A stretch of 64,000 bases of DNA from Actinomycetota bacterium (GTDB lineage: Bacteria > Actinomycetota > Actinomycetes > Mycobacteriales > Mycobacteriaceae): positions 175,563-239,562 of the forward strand of contig JAFDWN010000033.1 of assembly GCA_018268465.1 (NCBI GenBank), given 5' to 3'. Below are positions 1-8,450 of the stretch, in pieces. Under the pieces are notes generated by a model. It searched no databases and was not told the DNA's origin. It was given only the letters and a program-made list of their open reading frames with translations. Position numbers and translations under genes: made by a program. How positions within the stretch are numbered: the first letter of the stretch is position 1; the number at the start of each line of letters is the position of its first letter.

Positions 1-1861
1 TCTGGGTGAGCCACATCCGGTCGCCGCTGCGCAGTGCGTATCCGGACTCGGCCAGGCGCGCGAACGTCGGTTCGAGGATTTCGTGGGGTACGCGCAGCCG
101 CTCGGCGATGTCGCCGACCCGCGCGCTGCCGAAGACCTGATTGCTGCGGTAGATCTGCAGCAGGGCCCACAGGCGGGCCACGTCGCCGTCGCATCCGGGT
201 CCGCGGGCCAGCGTGCGCAGCCGGATGTCGGGTGAGTGGCGCATCATCCGCCCGATGGCCGTTTCCAGGAGCGCCTCGGGAGATTCGTCGGACGGCATGG
301 CGAAGCCCTCCCCCAGGTCGACGGCGTCGGCGGTCTCCATTTCCCGCAGCGGGACCTCCTTGAGCAGCAGCGCCACCAGGAACCCGATCAGCGCGACCGG
401 TGCCGCCCACAGGAACACCAGGCTCAGCGAGTCGGCGTACGCGGCGACAATCGGCGCGGCCATCTCCGGTGCCAGGCGGTGCAGTTCCTGCGGCGATTCG
501 GCCGCAGCCGGCGGCGCTCCGCTGCTCATCAGTGCCGTGTCGATCCTGGCGGCGAGGAAGTTGGCGAACAGGGACCCGAAGACCGCGGCACCGAACGAAC
601 TCCCGATGGTCCGAAAGAACGTGACACCCGAGGTTGCCACGCCCAGATCGGCGAAGGATGAGGTGTTCTGCACGGTGAGGATCAGCACCTGCATGCACAA
701 TCCGATACCCGTACCCAGCACGAACAGGTACGCCGACTGCACCCACAGCGGCGTCGTGGTGTCCATCCGCGAGAGCAGCAGAAAGCCCACGAACATCGTC
801 GCGGTACCCACGACAGGGAAGATCTTGTAGCGTCCGGTGCGGCTGACCAGCACGCCGCTGCCGATCGAGGTGAGCAGCAGGCCGCCCACCATCGGCAGGG
901 TGCGCAGTCCCGATTCGGTGGCCGACACCCCGTCGACGAACTGCATGAAGGTCGGCAGGAACGTCAGCGCACCCAGCATCGCGAAACCGACGATGAACGA
1001 GAGCACGCAGCACACCGTGAACACCGGGCTGGCGAACAGCCGGATCGGCAGGATCGGCTCGGCGCACCGGGATTCCACCCACACGAACGCACCCAGCGCC
1101 ACCGCAGAGCCGAGGAACAGGCCGATGATCATCGGTGAGGTCCACGCGTATTGGCCGCCGCCCCAGCTGGTGGCCAGCGTCAGGCCCGCCGCACCGAGGC
1201 CGACCAGCGCGATGCCCGCGTAGTCGATCGTCGGGCGGGCGTTGCGGGCCAGCGCCGGGATGGCGAACGCGGCCACCGCGAAGACGACCACCGCGACCGG
1301 GACGTTGATCCAGAACGCCCAGCGCCAGCTGAGATGGTCGGTGAAGTAGCCGCCCAGCAGCGGACCCACCACGGTCGTCACGCCGAACACCGCCCCCAGC
1401 GCGCCCTGATACCGGCCGCGGTCGCGCAGCGGGATGGTCTCGCCGATCAGCGCCGTCGCCGTCACCATGATCGCGCCGCCGCCGATTCCCTGGAGGGCCC
1501 GCGACGCGACGAGGGCACCCATCGATTCGGCCAGCCCGCACAACACCGAGCCGCCCAGGAAGAACACCACCGAGGTCTGGAAGACCAGTTTGCGGCCGAA
1601 CAGGTCGCCGAGCTTGCCGACGATCGCGGTGGCGATCGTGGAGGCCAGCAGATAGCTGGTGACGACCCAGGACTGGTGTCCCGCGCCGCCGAGGTCGGCG
1701 ACCACCGTCGGAAGTGCGGTGGCCACGATGGTCTGGTCCAGTGCCGCCAGCAACATGCCGAGCAGCACCGCCACGAAGATGAGGTTGCGCCGCCGCGGGC
1801 CGATCAGCAGCGCACCCGACCGTGGATCGGCGGCGCTCTGTGTCGTTGCCGGACGGGTCAT
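1..1861 (-). CDS. DHA2-type MFS multidrug exporter (Rv1877-like), 3' end off the window
   Basis: Inner-membrane proton-coupled drug exporter of the EmrB/QacA (14-helix) type. Read on the minus strand from the ATG at 1861 it stays open for 620 codons to the window edge, so the C-terminus is missing. Residues after about 30 carry motif A-like and motif C-like stretches (ALDQTIVATALPTV, GKLGDLFGRK, GVTTVVGPLLGG) and about 14 hydrophobic segments. After the last helix comes roughly 120 residues of soluble sequence that reads like a winged helix (LQIYRSNQVFGSARVGDIAE). An AAAGG ribosome site lies 6 bases before the ATG. It lies 102 bp downstream of bfrA on the same strand. Family assignment is firm; substrate is unknown. 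Confidence 0.9.
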   Translation of the reverse strand, partial: MTRPATTQSAADPRSGALLIGPRRRNLIFVAVLLGMLLAALDQTIVATALPTVVADLGGAGHQSWVVTSYLLASTIATAIVGKLGDLFGRKLVFQTSVVFFLGGSVLCGLAESMGALVASRALQGIGGGAIMVTATALIGETIPLRDRGRYQGALGAVFGVTTVVGPLLGGYFTDHLSWRWAFWINVPVAVVVFAVAAFAIPALARNARPTIDYAGIALVGLGAAGLTLATSWGGGQYAWTSPMIIGLFLGSAVALGAFVWVESRCAEPILPIRLFASPVFTVCCVLSFIVGFAMLGALTFLPTFMQFVDGVSATESGLRTLPMVGGLLLTSIGSGVLVSRTGRYKIFPVVGTATMFVGFLLLSRMDTTTPLWVQSAYLFVLGTGIGLCMQVLILTVQNTSSFADLGVATSGVTFFRTIGSSFGAAVFGSLFANFLAARIDTALMSSGAPPAAAESPQELHRLAPEMAAPIVAAYADSLSLVFLWAAPVALIGFLVALLLKEVPLREMETADAVDLGEGFAMPSDESPEALLETAIGRMMRHSPDIRLRTLARGPGCDGDVARLWALLQIYRSNQVFGSARVGDIAERLRVPHEILEPTFARLAESGYALRSGDRMWLTQ

Positions 1862-1963
1862 ATCTGCCTTTCGATGCACGGAAGCTGCATCCATGATGTC
1901 GTTAGGCAGTCTAGAAAAGTTACGGCGGGCGCCGCCCTCGGGCGGGCCGGCCGTACGCGAGGG

Positions 1964-2443
1964 TTACTGAGGCGGCCGCGAGACGCACTGCGCGGCGTAG
2001 AGCTGCTCGCCGAGCTTGTCCATCAGTTCCAGCTGCGTCTCGAGGTAGTCGATGTGCTTCTCTTCGTCGGCCATGATGGTCTCGAGCAGGATCGCGCTGG
2101 TGGAGTCCTCCTTCTCGCGGCACATGATGATCCCGGGTCGCAGCCGCGCGGCGACCTCGTACTCGATCGCCAGATCCGCTTCGAATTGCTCGCGCAACGT
2201 CTGGCCGACGCGCAATGAGAACAGCCGCTGATAATTGGGTAGTCCGTCCAGCAGGAGAATGCGATCGGTGATCGCCTCCGCGTGCTGCATTTCCTCGAAC
2301 GACTCTGCGCGGGTATGTGCCGCCAATTCGGTGAATCCCCAATTGTCCTGCATCTTCGAATGCAGAAAATATTGGTTGATCGCGGTGAGTTCGCTGGTCA
2401 ACTGCTCATTGAGCAGTTTGAGGACGTCGGGGTCTCCCTGCAT
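1964..2443 (-). CDS. bfrA: Bacterioferritin BfrA
   Basis: Haem-containing 24-mer iron store that oxidises Fe(II) and mineralises it in the cytosol. The 159-residue length equals the family norm. The dinuclear ferroxidase ligands are all present: Glu18, Glu51, His54, Glu94, Glu127 and His130, together with Tyr25. Met52, which ligates haem at the dimer interface, is also present. I chose the ATG at 2443 because AGGAG lies 8 bases upstream and the family begins MQGDP; an open frame continues upstream but has no homology. It diverges from the gene pair at 2721-3569, with an iron box between them. Confidence 0.98.
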   Translation of the reverse strand: MQGDPDVLKLLNEQLTSELTAINQYFLHSKMQDNWGFTELAAHTRAESFEEMQHAEAITDRILLLDGLPNYQRLFSLRVGQTLREQFEADLAIEYEVAARLRPGIIMCREKEDSTSAILLETIMADEEKHIDYLETQLELMDKLGEQLYAAQCVSRPPQ

Positions 2444-2632
2444 GGCTGGCTCCTCTGTCACCTGGTGGGCTGGCTGTCGGGTAGTGACTGGTGCGCTGGA
2501 CGAGATGGGCTGTCGCGCACCATCCAATCTAGTCCAGAACCAGCGCCGTGGACGCGGCGTTTCGGTTCACCCGCGGCGTGTTTCGGCAGTTCCCGACGTG
2601 AGGCGTCGGCGGCGGGCACGGTTCGCGGCGGG

Positions 2633-2686
2633 TTAGGTGACACACAGCCTGGACTGCCTGGCCTTACTAAGGTTAGACTGCGCTAA
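2633..2686. promoter_or_regulatory. IdeR-like iron box between bfrA and the bfd gene pair
   Basis: Positions 2668-2686 read TAAGGTTAGACTGCGCTAA and match the 19-bp IdeR consensus at about 14 of 19 positions. A second half-site, TTAGGTGA, lies at 2633-2640. The box overlaps a -10-like TAGACT (2674-2679) for the plus-strand gene at 2721, so IdeR would repress that gene. bfrA starts 225 bp away on the other strand; IdeR activation of bfrA is established in M. tuberculosis. The match is by eye. Confidence 0.65.
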
Positions 2687-2720
2687 CATGATGACGCAGG
2701 CGCTGGACAGGCGGGAAAGA

Positions 2721-3347
2721 ATGAGTGAGTACGATCCGCACTCGCTTATTCTTGCCTGCGATTTCCGCGTCGACGACGTCGAACGGATGTCGAATTGGCT
2801 GACGAAACACCGGCCCGGTCTCGCGTCGTTCGGCGCGCATCACGTCGTGCTCTACCATTCGATTTGGGAACCCGATCGCGTATTGGCGACCATCGGAATA
2901 CGTCATCCTGGTTCGATTCGCGAAATATTGCGCTCCCCGGCCATTTTCGAATGGTTCAACATTTCCGGTGCCGACGATATCCCGCCGATCTTCGGCGGTG
3001 AGGTGCTGGAGAAGATCGACCTCGCCGAGCCGGCCGGCGAGGGCTACGCCACCGGTGTGGTGATCGGCGCGATGGCCCCCGTCGCGGATGTGCCGACGCT
3101 GATGCTCAAGGTGCACGACGGACTCGAGCGGTTCCGGCGAGCCGGGATCCGCAAGGTCTGGGTGTACCGGGCCCTCGACGACGGTCGGGAAGTGATGATC
3201 CTGCAGGAGATCGACAACGAGATCAGTGCCAGGCAGTGGATCGACCACCCCGACGCGTCGGCGGAGTGGATGGCCAACGCGGGGTTCGGCGCCTATCCCA
3301 GCCTGTTCGTCGGCAAGCTCGCCTATCTCATGACCGTGGACGAGTAG
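2721..3347 (+). CDS. Conserved protein with two ferredoxin-like halves, iron-box controlled
   Basis: Unrecognised 208-residue soluble protein with no signal peptide. It appears to be two similar alpha/beta halves (about 5-105 and 112-205). Each starts with a hydrophobic strand and contains an acidic D-V/VDVP helix start, resembling the dimeric alpha-beta barrel (ABM/EthD-like) fold. The ATG at 2721 was chosen because GGGAAAG lies 7 bases upstream; earlier in-frame starts would sit inside the iron box. It is 12 bp upstream of the bfd gene, so they are probably co-transcribed, and it diverges from bfrA. Context suggests a role in iron or haem handling; there is no catalytic signature to prove it. 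Confidence 0.75.
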   Translation: MSEYDPHSLILACDFRVDDVERMSNWLTKHRPGLASFGAHHVVLYHSIWEPDRVLATIGIRHPGSIREILRSPAIFEWFNISGADDIPPIFGGEVLEKIDLAEPAGEGYATGVVIGAMAPVADVPTLMLKVHDGLERFRRAGIRKVWVYRALDDGREVMILQEIDNEISARQWIDHPDASAEWMANAGFGAYPSLFVGKLAYLMTVDE

Positions 3348-3359
3348 GGGCACCCGCCG

Positions 3360-3569
3360 ATGTTCGTCTGCCTGTGCACCGGAGCCACCAGTCAAACCGT
3401 CAACGACGTGGTCGCCGCGGGCGCCAGCACGTCGCGCGAGATCGTCGAGGCGTGCGGCGCCGGCGGCGACTGCGGCCGGTGCAGGCGCACCCTGCGGGCG
3501 ATCATCGCCGCACATCAGGTCAACGGCTGCGCCTCGCAGTTCAACGGCTGCCCGCGCATGGCCCGCTGA
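3360..3569 (+). CDS. bfd: Bacterioferritin-associated ferredoxin (Bfd-type [2Fe-2S] protein)
   Basis: Small electron carrier that, in the characterised family, docks on bacterioferritin and reduces its ferric core to release iron. The 69 residues contain the BFD [2Fe-2S] ligands Cys4-X-Cys6 and Cys38-X2-Cys41. Two further cysteines lie near the C-terminus (NGCASQFNGC). Length matches stand-alone Bfd. It follows the 208-residue gene by 12 bp and sits opposite bfrA, which supports a release-and-storage pair. The iron box upstream predicts induction under iron starvation. Confidence 0.9.
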   Translation: MFVCLCTGATSQTVNDVVAAGASTSREIVEACGAGGDCGRCRRTLRAIIAAHQVNGCASQFNGCPRMAR

Positions 3570-3595
3570 GGTCGGCAGGCACCGGGACGTTGTGG

Positions 3596-4357
3596 TCAGC
3601 CGCCGACCCTGCGGTCGGCGAAGGCGGCAAGGGCCTCGGTGTTGGCCGCGCCGCCCACGAGCTGTCCGAACAGGGCCTTCTCCCGCTCCACGGCCGCCGC
3701 GACGGACGCCCGCACCGGTTGCGCCATCGCCTGCTTGACCGCGACCAGGCTCGAAATCGGCCGTGAGGCAAGGATTTCGGCGTGGGCGTGGGCCTCGTCG
3801 AGCAGCGCGTCGGGCTCGCAGACCTTCCACACCAGGCCCATCCGCAGTGCCTCCTGCGCGTCGATCCACTCCGAGGACATCAGCAGCCATGCCGCGTTCT
3901 GTCGGCCGATCAGCCGGGGCATCAGATACGACGACGCCGCCTCGGGCGCCACTCCCAGACTGGTGAACGGGCACTTCAGCCGAGCGGTCGACGCCATGAA
4001 GGCGAGGTCGGCGAACCCGAGGATCGTCGCGCCGATGCCGACCCCGAGCCCGTTGACCGCGCAGATCAACGGTTTCGGAAACGCCGCCAATGCCTCGACC
4101 ATGCCGTAGAACCCGTGTTCCCCGGCGGGATGGTCCGGGTCGGCGATCCGGGCCGCCATCTCGACCAGGTCGTTACCCGCACTGAACGCGCGGCCCGCCC
4201 CGGTGATCACGACGACGGCGACTTCGGGATCATCGGCCGCGGCGAGCAGGGCCGCGGTGGTGGCGTCGTACAGCGCCTCGTTGAACGCGTTGAGGGAGTC
4301 GGGGCGGTCGAGCACCAGCGTGCGCACCCGCTTGTCGTCGCTGATCTGCAGTGTCAC
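3596..4357 (-). CDS. Enoyl-CoA hydratase/isomerase family protein
   Basis: Crotonase-fold enzyme of fatty-acid or related acyl-CoA breakdown, 253 residues. The oxyanion-hole segments GAGRAFSAGNDL and GLGVGIGATILGFADLAF are clear. In place of the usual hydratase acid there is a SLGVAPEAASSY segment with one glutamate, the pattern of delta3,delta2-enoyl-CoA isomerases, so isomerase is as likely as hydratase. GTG at 4357 was chosen for its GAGGAG ribosome site. It converges on bfd with 26 bp between stops. The next gene on the same strand, the PNPOx-like one, starts at 4868 and ends 67 bp upstream. Confidence 0.88.
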   Translation of the reverse strand: MTLQISDDKRVRTLVLDRPDSLNAFNEALYDATTAALLAAADDPEVAVVVITGAGRAFSAGNDLVEMAARIADPDHPAGEHGFYGMVEALAAFPKPLICAVNGLGVGIGATILGFADLAFMASTARLKCPFTSLGVAPEAASSYLMPRLIGRQNAAWLLMSSEWIDAQEALRMGLVWKVCEPDALLDEAHAHAEILASRPISSLVAVKQAMAQPVRASVAAAVEREKALFGQLVGGAANTEALAAFADRRVGG

Positions 4358-4424
4358 GTTCGCTCCTCGATGGCGTGGGTCGGCCAGCGCTCCCCCCGTG
4401 CGCCGCACGGCTGCAGCGTAGCCA

Positions 4425-4868
4425 TCAGCCGTTGCTGTACACCCGGGTCGGTACGACGAGCACCACCGTGCGGTGCTGTTCGGCCATCACCCGGTCGTAT
4501 TCGTCCCAGTCGTCGTGCGTTCCGCCCGCCGCGCTGAACACCTCCCGCAGCAGCAGCCGCAGCTGCTGCGGACCGGTCAGCCACGACTGCCCGTCGCGCG
4601 GGCCCACCAGTTCGGCGCGGCCCTCCACCGTGGCCCACTGCCATCCGCGGCGAAAGGTCGCCGCGAGCTGTGGCCGTGCCCGCAGGTTGGCCAGCTTGAC
4701 CCTGCCGTAGGTGACGAACGCGAGCACCGCCTGCCCGGTCTCCGGGTGAGGTATGACGCCGGCGTTGACCAGCGACGCCTGGATCGTGCCGTCCGCACGC
4801 ACGGTCGACACGACCGCGAGCCCGCTCTCGTCGGCGCCCAGAGCGGCGGCGTCCCGCAGCGTCGTCAT
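4425..4868 (-). CDS. Pyridoxamine 5'-phosphate oxidase-fold protein (Rv1875-like)
   Basis: 147-residue split-barrel flavin/F420-binding family protein. It opens with LAVVSTVRADGTIQASLVNAG, the typical first strands and cofactor-phosphate loop, followed by KLANLRARPQLAATFRRG. Members bind FMN, F420 or haem; which one applies here cannot be read from sequence. Its ATG overlaps the stop of the upstream gene by ATGA, so the two are translationally coupled. M. tuberculosis has the same neighbour pair, Rv1874-Rv1875, next to bfrA. Confidence 0.85.
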   Translation of the reverse strand: MTTLRDAAALGADESGLAVVSTVRADGTIQASLVNAGVIPHPETGQAVLAFVTYGRVKLANLRARPQLAATFRRGWQWATVEGRAELVGPRDGQSWLTGPQQLRLLLREVFSAAGGTHDDWDEYDRVMAEQHRTVVLVVPTRVYSNG

Positions 4869-5596
4869 CGGCCGCGCACCGGTTCGGCATCCGCCACGGT
4901 CGCGAACGGCGTTCGGAACAGATAGCGGCTGGTGGGAATGGTGTCGACATCCCGGTTGGCGCCGAACGCCGCCGTGCTGGCAATCATCTGCCGCATCCGC
5001 CGGCCCAGATCGTCGTCGTCGGCCGCGCCGAAGAACGCATGAAGATCCGACACCGCCCGGTGCGGGAAGAGCTCCTCGACGATCGCGGCCAACACCGGCG
5101 CTCCCGGCGTCAGCGCCCGCACCACCGCGTTCTGGGTGTAACCGAACGTCGCCTGCGTCGCGATCGCGACCGGGGTGTGGTCGATCTGCCACCGGGTCCG
5201 CCATGTCACTTCGTCGAGCTCGACGGGCCTGCGCAGCAACGCGACATTGGCCAGCCCGGCGGTACGCGCACCCGCCGCGGTGTCCGGCGGCGCCAACGGC
5301 ACCGACTCGGTCACCAGATACGCGGCGAGTTCGTCGCATTCCCCGCCGAGTATCGACAGCGCCGCGCCGACCACATCGCCGTAGGACTGCTGTGTCCACA
5401 GGCTGATCAGCGCCACCACCGGCGGGTCCAGCGTAGTGAGCGTCATCAGCGATTCCCGCACCACGTCGTCGCGGACGTTGACGGCGAGCCCCGGCAGGCC
5501 GAGATCGAGCAGTGCCCCGGCCACCTGGCCGCGGATCCGCGCACACCACGCCTCGTCGGCGTGGCGCGCCCGCATGGTCACGATGACCTTCTCCAC
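4865..5596 (-). CDS. Conserved protein, Rv1874-like, possible EthD/ABM fold
   Basis: 243 residues if started at GTG 5596, or 236 from ATG 5575; the longer start gives an N-terminal beta strand (VEKVIVTMRA) typical of ferredoxin-like folds. Two halves are suggested by the repeated strand-helix pattern (LISLWTQQSYGDVVGAAL; HTPVAIATQATFGYTQNAVVRAL). No signal peptide, membrane segment or metal motif. It overlaps the flavin-type gene by 4 bp. It resembles in size and architecture the 208-residue protein at 2721, which may be a distant paralogue. Function unknown. Confidence 0.75.
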   Translation of the reverse strand: MEKVIVTMRARHADEAWCARIRGQVAGALLDLGLPGLAVNVRDDVVRESLMTLTTLDPPVVALISLWTQQSYGDVVGAALSILGGECDELAAYLVTESVPLAPPDTAAGARTAGLANVALLRRPVELDEVTWRTRWQIDHTPVAIATQATFGYTQNAVVRALTPGAPVLAAIVEELFPHRAVSDLHAFFGAADDDDLGRRMRQMIASTAAFGANRDVDTIPTSRYLFRTPFATVADAEPVRGR

Positions 5597-5656
5597 CCGC
5601 GCAAACCTACCCGTGTCCTGCGCCACAAGGGTGCGGGACGAGGGAAGAATGGGAGG

Positions 5657-7657
5657 GTGTCCAACGGTGGCCGGGTGATCGACGCGCTGCGGCTGAACGC
5701 GCCGGATCCGGGCTCGGTGGGCCGCAGCCTGCTGGGTGCGCTGGCGGTGACCGCGCTCGCCTTGTACTGGGGTCCCGACATCGCCGCCGTATGGGTGTTC
5801 GGCGCCGCAGCGGTCACCGGGGCGGTGGCGCTGCAGGACAGCGAGGGCGGCCGGGTGCCGTTGCTCGCGCTGGTCTCGCTGGAACTCGGTGCGGCGGTGC
5901 TGCTCGGCGCGCTGGCCGGGGCGCACAGCGCGCTGTTCGTCGCGGTGGTGGCCGTGTGGTGTTTCGCGGCGGGGATGACATGGGCGCTGGGCAGCAACGC
6001 CGGATTCGTCGCGGCCGCGGCCAGCGCGCTGCTGGTCATCGCCCCGGCGCAGAGCCTGCCCGCCCCGAGTGGGCTGCTGGCGGCGGGTCTGACCGTGGCG
6101 GCGGGTCTGGTGCAGGCCGCGCTGGTCGCCGTCTGGCCGCCACAACGGTGGCGCGTCCAGCGGGAGGCGCTGGCCAGGGCGTACCGGTCACTGGCGGCCG
6201 ACGCGCGCACGGTGGCCGCCGACCGCGACGCCCAACTCGACGTGGCCCCCCTGACGTGGCTGCGGGAGGCGCTGGTCGACGGGCCTGCGGGCACTCGTCC
6301 GGCCCACCAGGCCGGCTACCGGCTGCCCGAACGTGTGGTCGCCACCCTGAGCGAACTGCGTGGGCACGACGGCGACAGCGCGGTCGGGCAGACACTGACC
6401 AACGCCGCGGCGTTCCTGGACACCGTGGCCGACAGCAGCCGCGCCGCGCGGCGTGCAGCCCAAGGCGCACTTGGGCGTCTGGACACCGCGGTCGCCGCCG
6501 TCGTCGGTCCGGAAGCCACTGCGGCGCAACGCCTCTCGGGTCAGCTGCACGAGGTGATGGCGTTGTGTTCGGGGCAGCCGCGCCGGCCCGGAGACAGTCT
6601 GGCCAGCGCCGTCGACGCCGTCCGCGATCACCTCGCCTGGACGTCACCGGTGCTGCGGCACGCCCTGCGCCTGGGGGTCGCGGGGGCAGTGGGCGTCGCG
6701 GTGGCCCGCTTCGGCGGCGTCACGCACGGTTACTGGATCGGCCTGACGGTGCTGATGGTGCTGCGTCCGGAGACCGCCCACACCTACACCCGGTGCGCCG
6801 GACGGCTGGGCGCGTTCTCCGCCGGCGTGGTGTTGGCGTCGCTGATCACGCTCGTGCTGTCCATGTGGGAGCCGGCCGGATTCACGTCGGCGATCGGCGC
6901 GGCCGTCTTCGTCGCGGTGGCCTACGTCGTATCCGGCCTGGGATATCTGGCCGTGACCGCCGCGGTCGGCGCGGCCTGCGTGTTCACCCTCGACATCAGC
7001 GCCGCATTCGACGGAGCCACCCTGGAGAACCAGCTGTTCGCGGTCGTCGTCGGCGGCGCACTGGCCGTCGTGGCCCATGTGGTCCTGCCCGACCACGGCC
7101 TGATCCGCCTGCGTCAGCGCGCGGGCGAACTGCTCATGACCGAAATCGAGTACGCCGCACTCGTAGTCACCGCGTTCGTGCACGAGCTGAATCGGCCCGA
7201 GGAGGCGCTGGCGGCGGCGTGGCAGCGGGCCTTCCGGGCACGGGCCGCGTTCGAGGCCGCCTCCGGCGCGACCCGGATCGACACCGGGGACCTGCGACGC
7301 TGGCTGCGGTCCTACCGCGCTTCGCTCAACGCCGTCACCAGCGCGTGCACGTCGCTGGAGACCAATCTGCCCGGCACCCCGTCACCCGGCCTCAGCGGCG
7401 CGTTCGTGGCCGCGGTGGACGATTACGTCGACGCCCTGCGCGGTGCGCCGCCCAGCCCCGCGGCGCCGTGGCGGCTGGACACCGCCGAACTCGCCGCGGC
7501 GAATCAGAAGGTCCGTGACGTGGCTGCCGCGCTCTCCGCCGATGACACGGCAGCGCGCGTACTGGTGTCCGAGCTGGCGACGATCACCCGCAGCGTGTCG
7601 GGCATCGCGTCGGCGCTGACACCCGTGCCCATCACCCGCGCGCCCACCGCGGGGTGA
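5657..7657 (+). CDS. FUSC-family membrane protein (aromatic-acid exporter-like)
   Basis: 666-residue integral membrane protein with two hydrophobic blocks, residues about 15-165 and 335-480, each with several helices. Soluble alpha-helical regions lie between and after them. This matches the FUSC/YccS/AaeB layout, whose members export aromatic acids or act in envelope stress. The second block holds the typical HGYWIGLTVLMVLRPE segment. GTG at 5657 was chosen because a GAGGGAAG ribosome site precedes it by about 10 bases; the open frame upstream is antisense to the Rv1874-like gene. Its 3' end overlaps the convergent thioesterase by 26 bp. Confidence 0.85.
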   Translation: MSNGGRVIDALRLNAPDPGSVGRSLLGALAVTALALYWGPDIAAVWVFGAAAVTGAVALQDSEGGRVPLLALVSLELGAAVLLGALAGAHSALFVAVVAVWCFAAGMTWALGSNAGFVAAAASALLVIAPAQSLPAPSGLLAAGLTVAAGLVQAALVAVWPPQRWRVQREALARAYRSLAADARTVAADRDAQLDVAPLTWLREALVDGPAGTRPAHQAGYRLPERVVATLSELRGHDGDSAVGQTLTNAAAFLDTVADSSRAARRAAQGALGRLDTAVAAVVGPEATAAQRLSGQLHEVMALCSGQPRRPGDSLASAVDAVRDHLAWTSPVLRHALRLGVAGAVGVAVARFGGVTHGYWIGLTVLMVLRPETAHTYTRCAGRLGAFSAGVVLASLITLVLSMWEPAGFTSAIGAAVFVAVAYVVSGLGYLAVTAAVGAACVFTLDISAAFDGATLENQLFAVVVGGALAVVAHVVLPDHGLIRLRQRAGELLMTEIEYAALVVTAFVHELNRPEEALAAAWQRAFRARAAFEAASGATRIDTGDLRRWLRSYRASLNAVTSACTSLETNLPGTPSPGLSGAFVAAVDDYVDALRGAPPSPAAPWRLDTAELAAANQKVRDVAAALSADDTAARVLVSELATITRSVSGIASALTPVPITRAPTAG

Positions 7658-8258
7658 TGAACACCCCCTCGGCCTCGACGGTGACACCTTCGCCGTCGGC
7701 GAGATGGCCCACCGCGTAGGTCTTGACCCCTTCCGTCCGCGCGATCGCGGCCTCCGCACGCAGCCGTCCCAGCCGGGTGGTCCGCAGGTAGCGCAGGGTG
7801 ATGGTCCCCGTCAGCCGCGGGTTCTCGACGCTGCTGGCCGCCTCACCGAGGACATGGTCGAGCACCATCGCGGCGACACCGCCGTGCACATGGCCCGGCG
7901 GACCCTCGAAGGCCGCGCCGAGATCGAACTCGGCGAACACCCCGCCCGCCGCGTCGCGCTGGATCACCAGCGGTGGCGCCGCCGGATTGCGGACCCCGAT
8001 CACCGGATTCCCCCAGGGCATCCGGTCGCCGTGCGCGGTGAACCGGACTCCGAACGGACCGTCGATCTGCCGGCTGCGCAGGCGCTCGGCCGCGGCGTCA
8101 ATCTCGGCCCTGGCCGCGGCGACGGTGTCGGCGGCGGCCTCGGTGCGGATGGTGGCGTCGATCAGTGCCCGCACCGACTCCGTGAGCGGTTCGTAGAGCG
8201 CCCGCAATCTGGCCACGTCGGCGGGGCTGAGGTCGTCGAGCCGCGTGAAGTCCAGCAC
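7632..8258 (-). CDS. PaaI-type hotdog thioesterase, probable KstR regulon member
   Basis: 208 residues. The C-terminal half is a 4HBT hotdog domain with the signature GHVHGGVAAMVLDHVLG, the PaaI/acyl-CoA thioesterase nucleotide and catalytic loop. The N-terminal 100 residues are helical and of unknown role. It probably hydrolyses an acyl-CoA. The start is GTG 8258. Just upstream (8267-8280) lies a perfect TNNAACNNGTTNNA palindrome, the KstR operator consensus of mycobacterial cholesterol genes, so the substrate may be a steroid-derived CoA ester. That link is inference. Confidence 0.85.
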   Translation of the reverse strand: MLDFTRLDDLSPADVARLRALYEPLTESVRALIDATIRTEAAADTVAAARAEIDAAAERLRSRQIDGPFGVRFTAHGDRMPWGNPVIGVRNPAAPPLVIQRDAAGGVFAEFDLGAAFEGPPGHVHGGVAAMVLDHVLGEAASSVENPRLTGTITLRYLRTTRLGRLRAEAAIARTEGVKTYAVGHLADGEGVTVEAEGVFITPRWARG

Positions 8259-8266
8259 CCCTGAAC

Positions 8267-8280
8267 TAGAACACGTTCCA
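8267..8280. promoter_or_regulatory. KstR-type operator
   Basis: TAGAACACGTTCCA matches TNNAACNNGTTNNA at every defined position. KstR represses cholesterol-uptake and degradation genes in mycobacteria and is released by a sterol-CoA intermediate. It lies 9-22 bases before the GTG of the thioesterase, where a bound repressor would block transcription or initiation. The divergent GntR gene starts 170 bp away and could share it. Confidence 0.7.
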
Positions 8281-8450
8281 GCGGCGGTGTCGAATCCCGG
8301 GGAGGCGTTGCGCAGGTGCTGCGGCGCTCCGTGTGGCTAACGGTCACCGCGTCGAATGAGCAGGGTTCGCCCTGGTCACGGCGGACACGCCGGGCCGGCC
8401 AGGGGCACCTGCGCAGCGCGGCGTCGTGAGAGTTCCTACCATTGACCGGC

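Noticed and set aside
34-2218. Plus-strand frames across the first 2 kb
   Set aside because: They are antisense to the MFS exporter and bfrA, both of which have strong family signatures.
5039-5656. N-terminal extension of the FUSC membrane protein
   Set aside because: The open frame continues upstream, but those codons are antisense to the Rv1874-like gene, are His/Arg-rich and contain no membrane segment.
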